Shown: positions 5,637 to 5,722 of the stretch, piece after piece
How the letters are laid out: every line of letters begins with the position of its first letter
Position numbering within the stretch: the stretch's first letter is position 1
Assembly: GCA_027009605.1 (NCBI GenBank)
Contig: JALVCY010000036.1
Coordinates: 1 to 5,722, forward strand
Source of the DNA: Saprospiraceae bacterium
GTDB taxonomy: Bacteria; Bacteroidota; Bacteroidia; Chitinophagales; Saprospiraceae
Reading direction: 5' to 3'
Length of the DNA stretch: 5,722 bases
The notes under the pieces: model-generated
The model's database searches: none
What the model was told of the DNA's origin: nothing
What the model saw: only the letters and a program-made list of their open reading frames with translations
Position numbers and translations under genes: made by a program

Positions 5637-5656
5637 TCTCCCTTGCGGAAGGGAGA
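5637..5656. repeat. Small hairpin near the right end
   Basis: TCTCCCTT (5637-5644) pairs with AAGGGAGA (5649-5656) around a GCGG loop. No T tract follows on either strand, so it is not a standard terminator. A comparable CCCC/GGGG hairpin follows box 2 of copy 1 at about 181-198, preceded in both places by TTACCT. It may therefore belong to the repeat unit. Confidence 0.5.
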
Positions 5657-5722
5657 GTTATCCCTTTGATTCTTGGCAGAATGAAGCCGGCGTAACCGCC
5701 CAAGGGGCTCACAAATGCCCAA

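Noticed and set aside
5637..5656. Terminator for the miniprotein gene
   Set aside because: The stem is good but no T tract follows, and it lies about 95 bp behind the stop codon beyond a repeat copy.
5451..5669. Plus-strand 72-codon frame running over the miniprotein gene and the repeat
   Set aside because: It is out of frame with the promoter-linked 52-residue gene, begins with a non-ATG codon inside it and continues through repeat copy 4.

Overview
The window looks like chromosomal DNA from a member of the Bacteroidota (Flavobacteriales/Cytophagales-type; I cannot name a family). The reasons are: two perfect matches to the Bacteroidota -7 promoter element TAnnTTTG, no recognisable Shine-Dalgarno sequences, moderately AT-rich sequence, a DUF983 gene, and two exported proteins built on the FnIII-like domain (QRS-DG-HF ... 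YYR-VD-G) that usually precedes a type IX secretion sorting domain in this phylum.

Layout. Positions 1-459 hold no gene and are full of small repeats. A complete polA (DNA polymerase I, 932 aa, with both exonuclease sites and the polymerase site intact) lies on the minus strand at 460-3258. Upstream of it, also on the minus strand, are two paralogous genes for small secreted proteins (3526-3930 and 4071-4604). Each has its own rho-independent terminator (3337-3366 and 4011-4047), so polA and the two paralogues appear to be separate transcription units. Positions 4605-4939 carry no convincing gene. A DUF983 zinc-ribbon membrane protein follows on the minus strand (4940-5296). A 52-residue membrane miniprotein is transcribed divergently on the plus strand (5384-5542). 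The two share an 87-bp intergenic region with one TAnnTTTG box facing each way. Positions 5543-5722 again hold repeat sequence.

Three things go beyond ordinary annotation. (1) The reading frame of the secreted-protein gene at 3526-3930 stays open for 50 more codons after its TAG and ends 6 bp before the terminator hairpin, so the TAG looks like an internal amber interruption of a roughly 185-residue gene. (2) The C-terminal Tyr-Asp segment I expect for DUF983 proteins is present but in another frame, which suggests a small indel near 4948. (3) Four copies of an about 60-bp dispersed repeat, with conserved end boxes and a variable centre, lie at both ends of the window. The first two are arranged head to head. 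I see no CRISPR array, tRNA, rRNA, transposase or phage gene. Apart from the divergent pair sharing a promoter region, there is no evidence that these genes work together.
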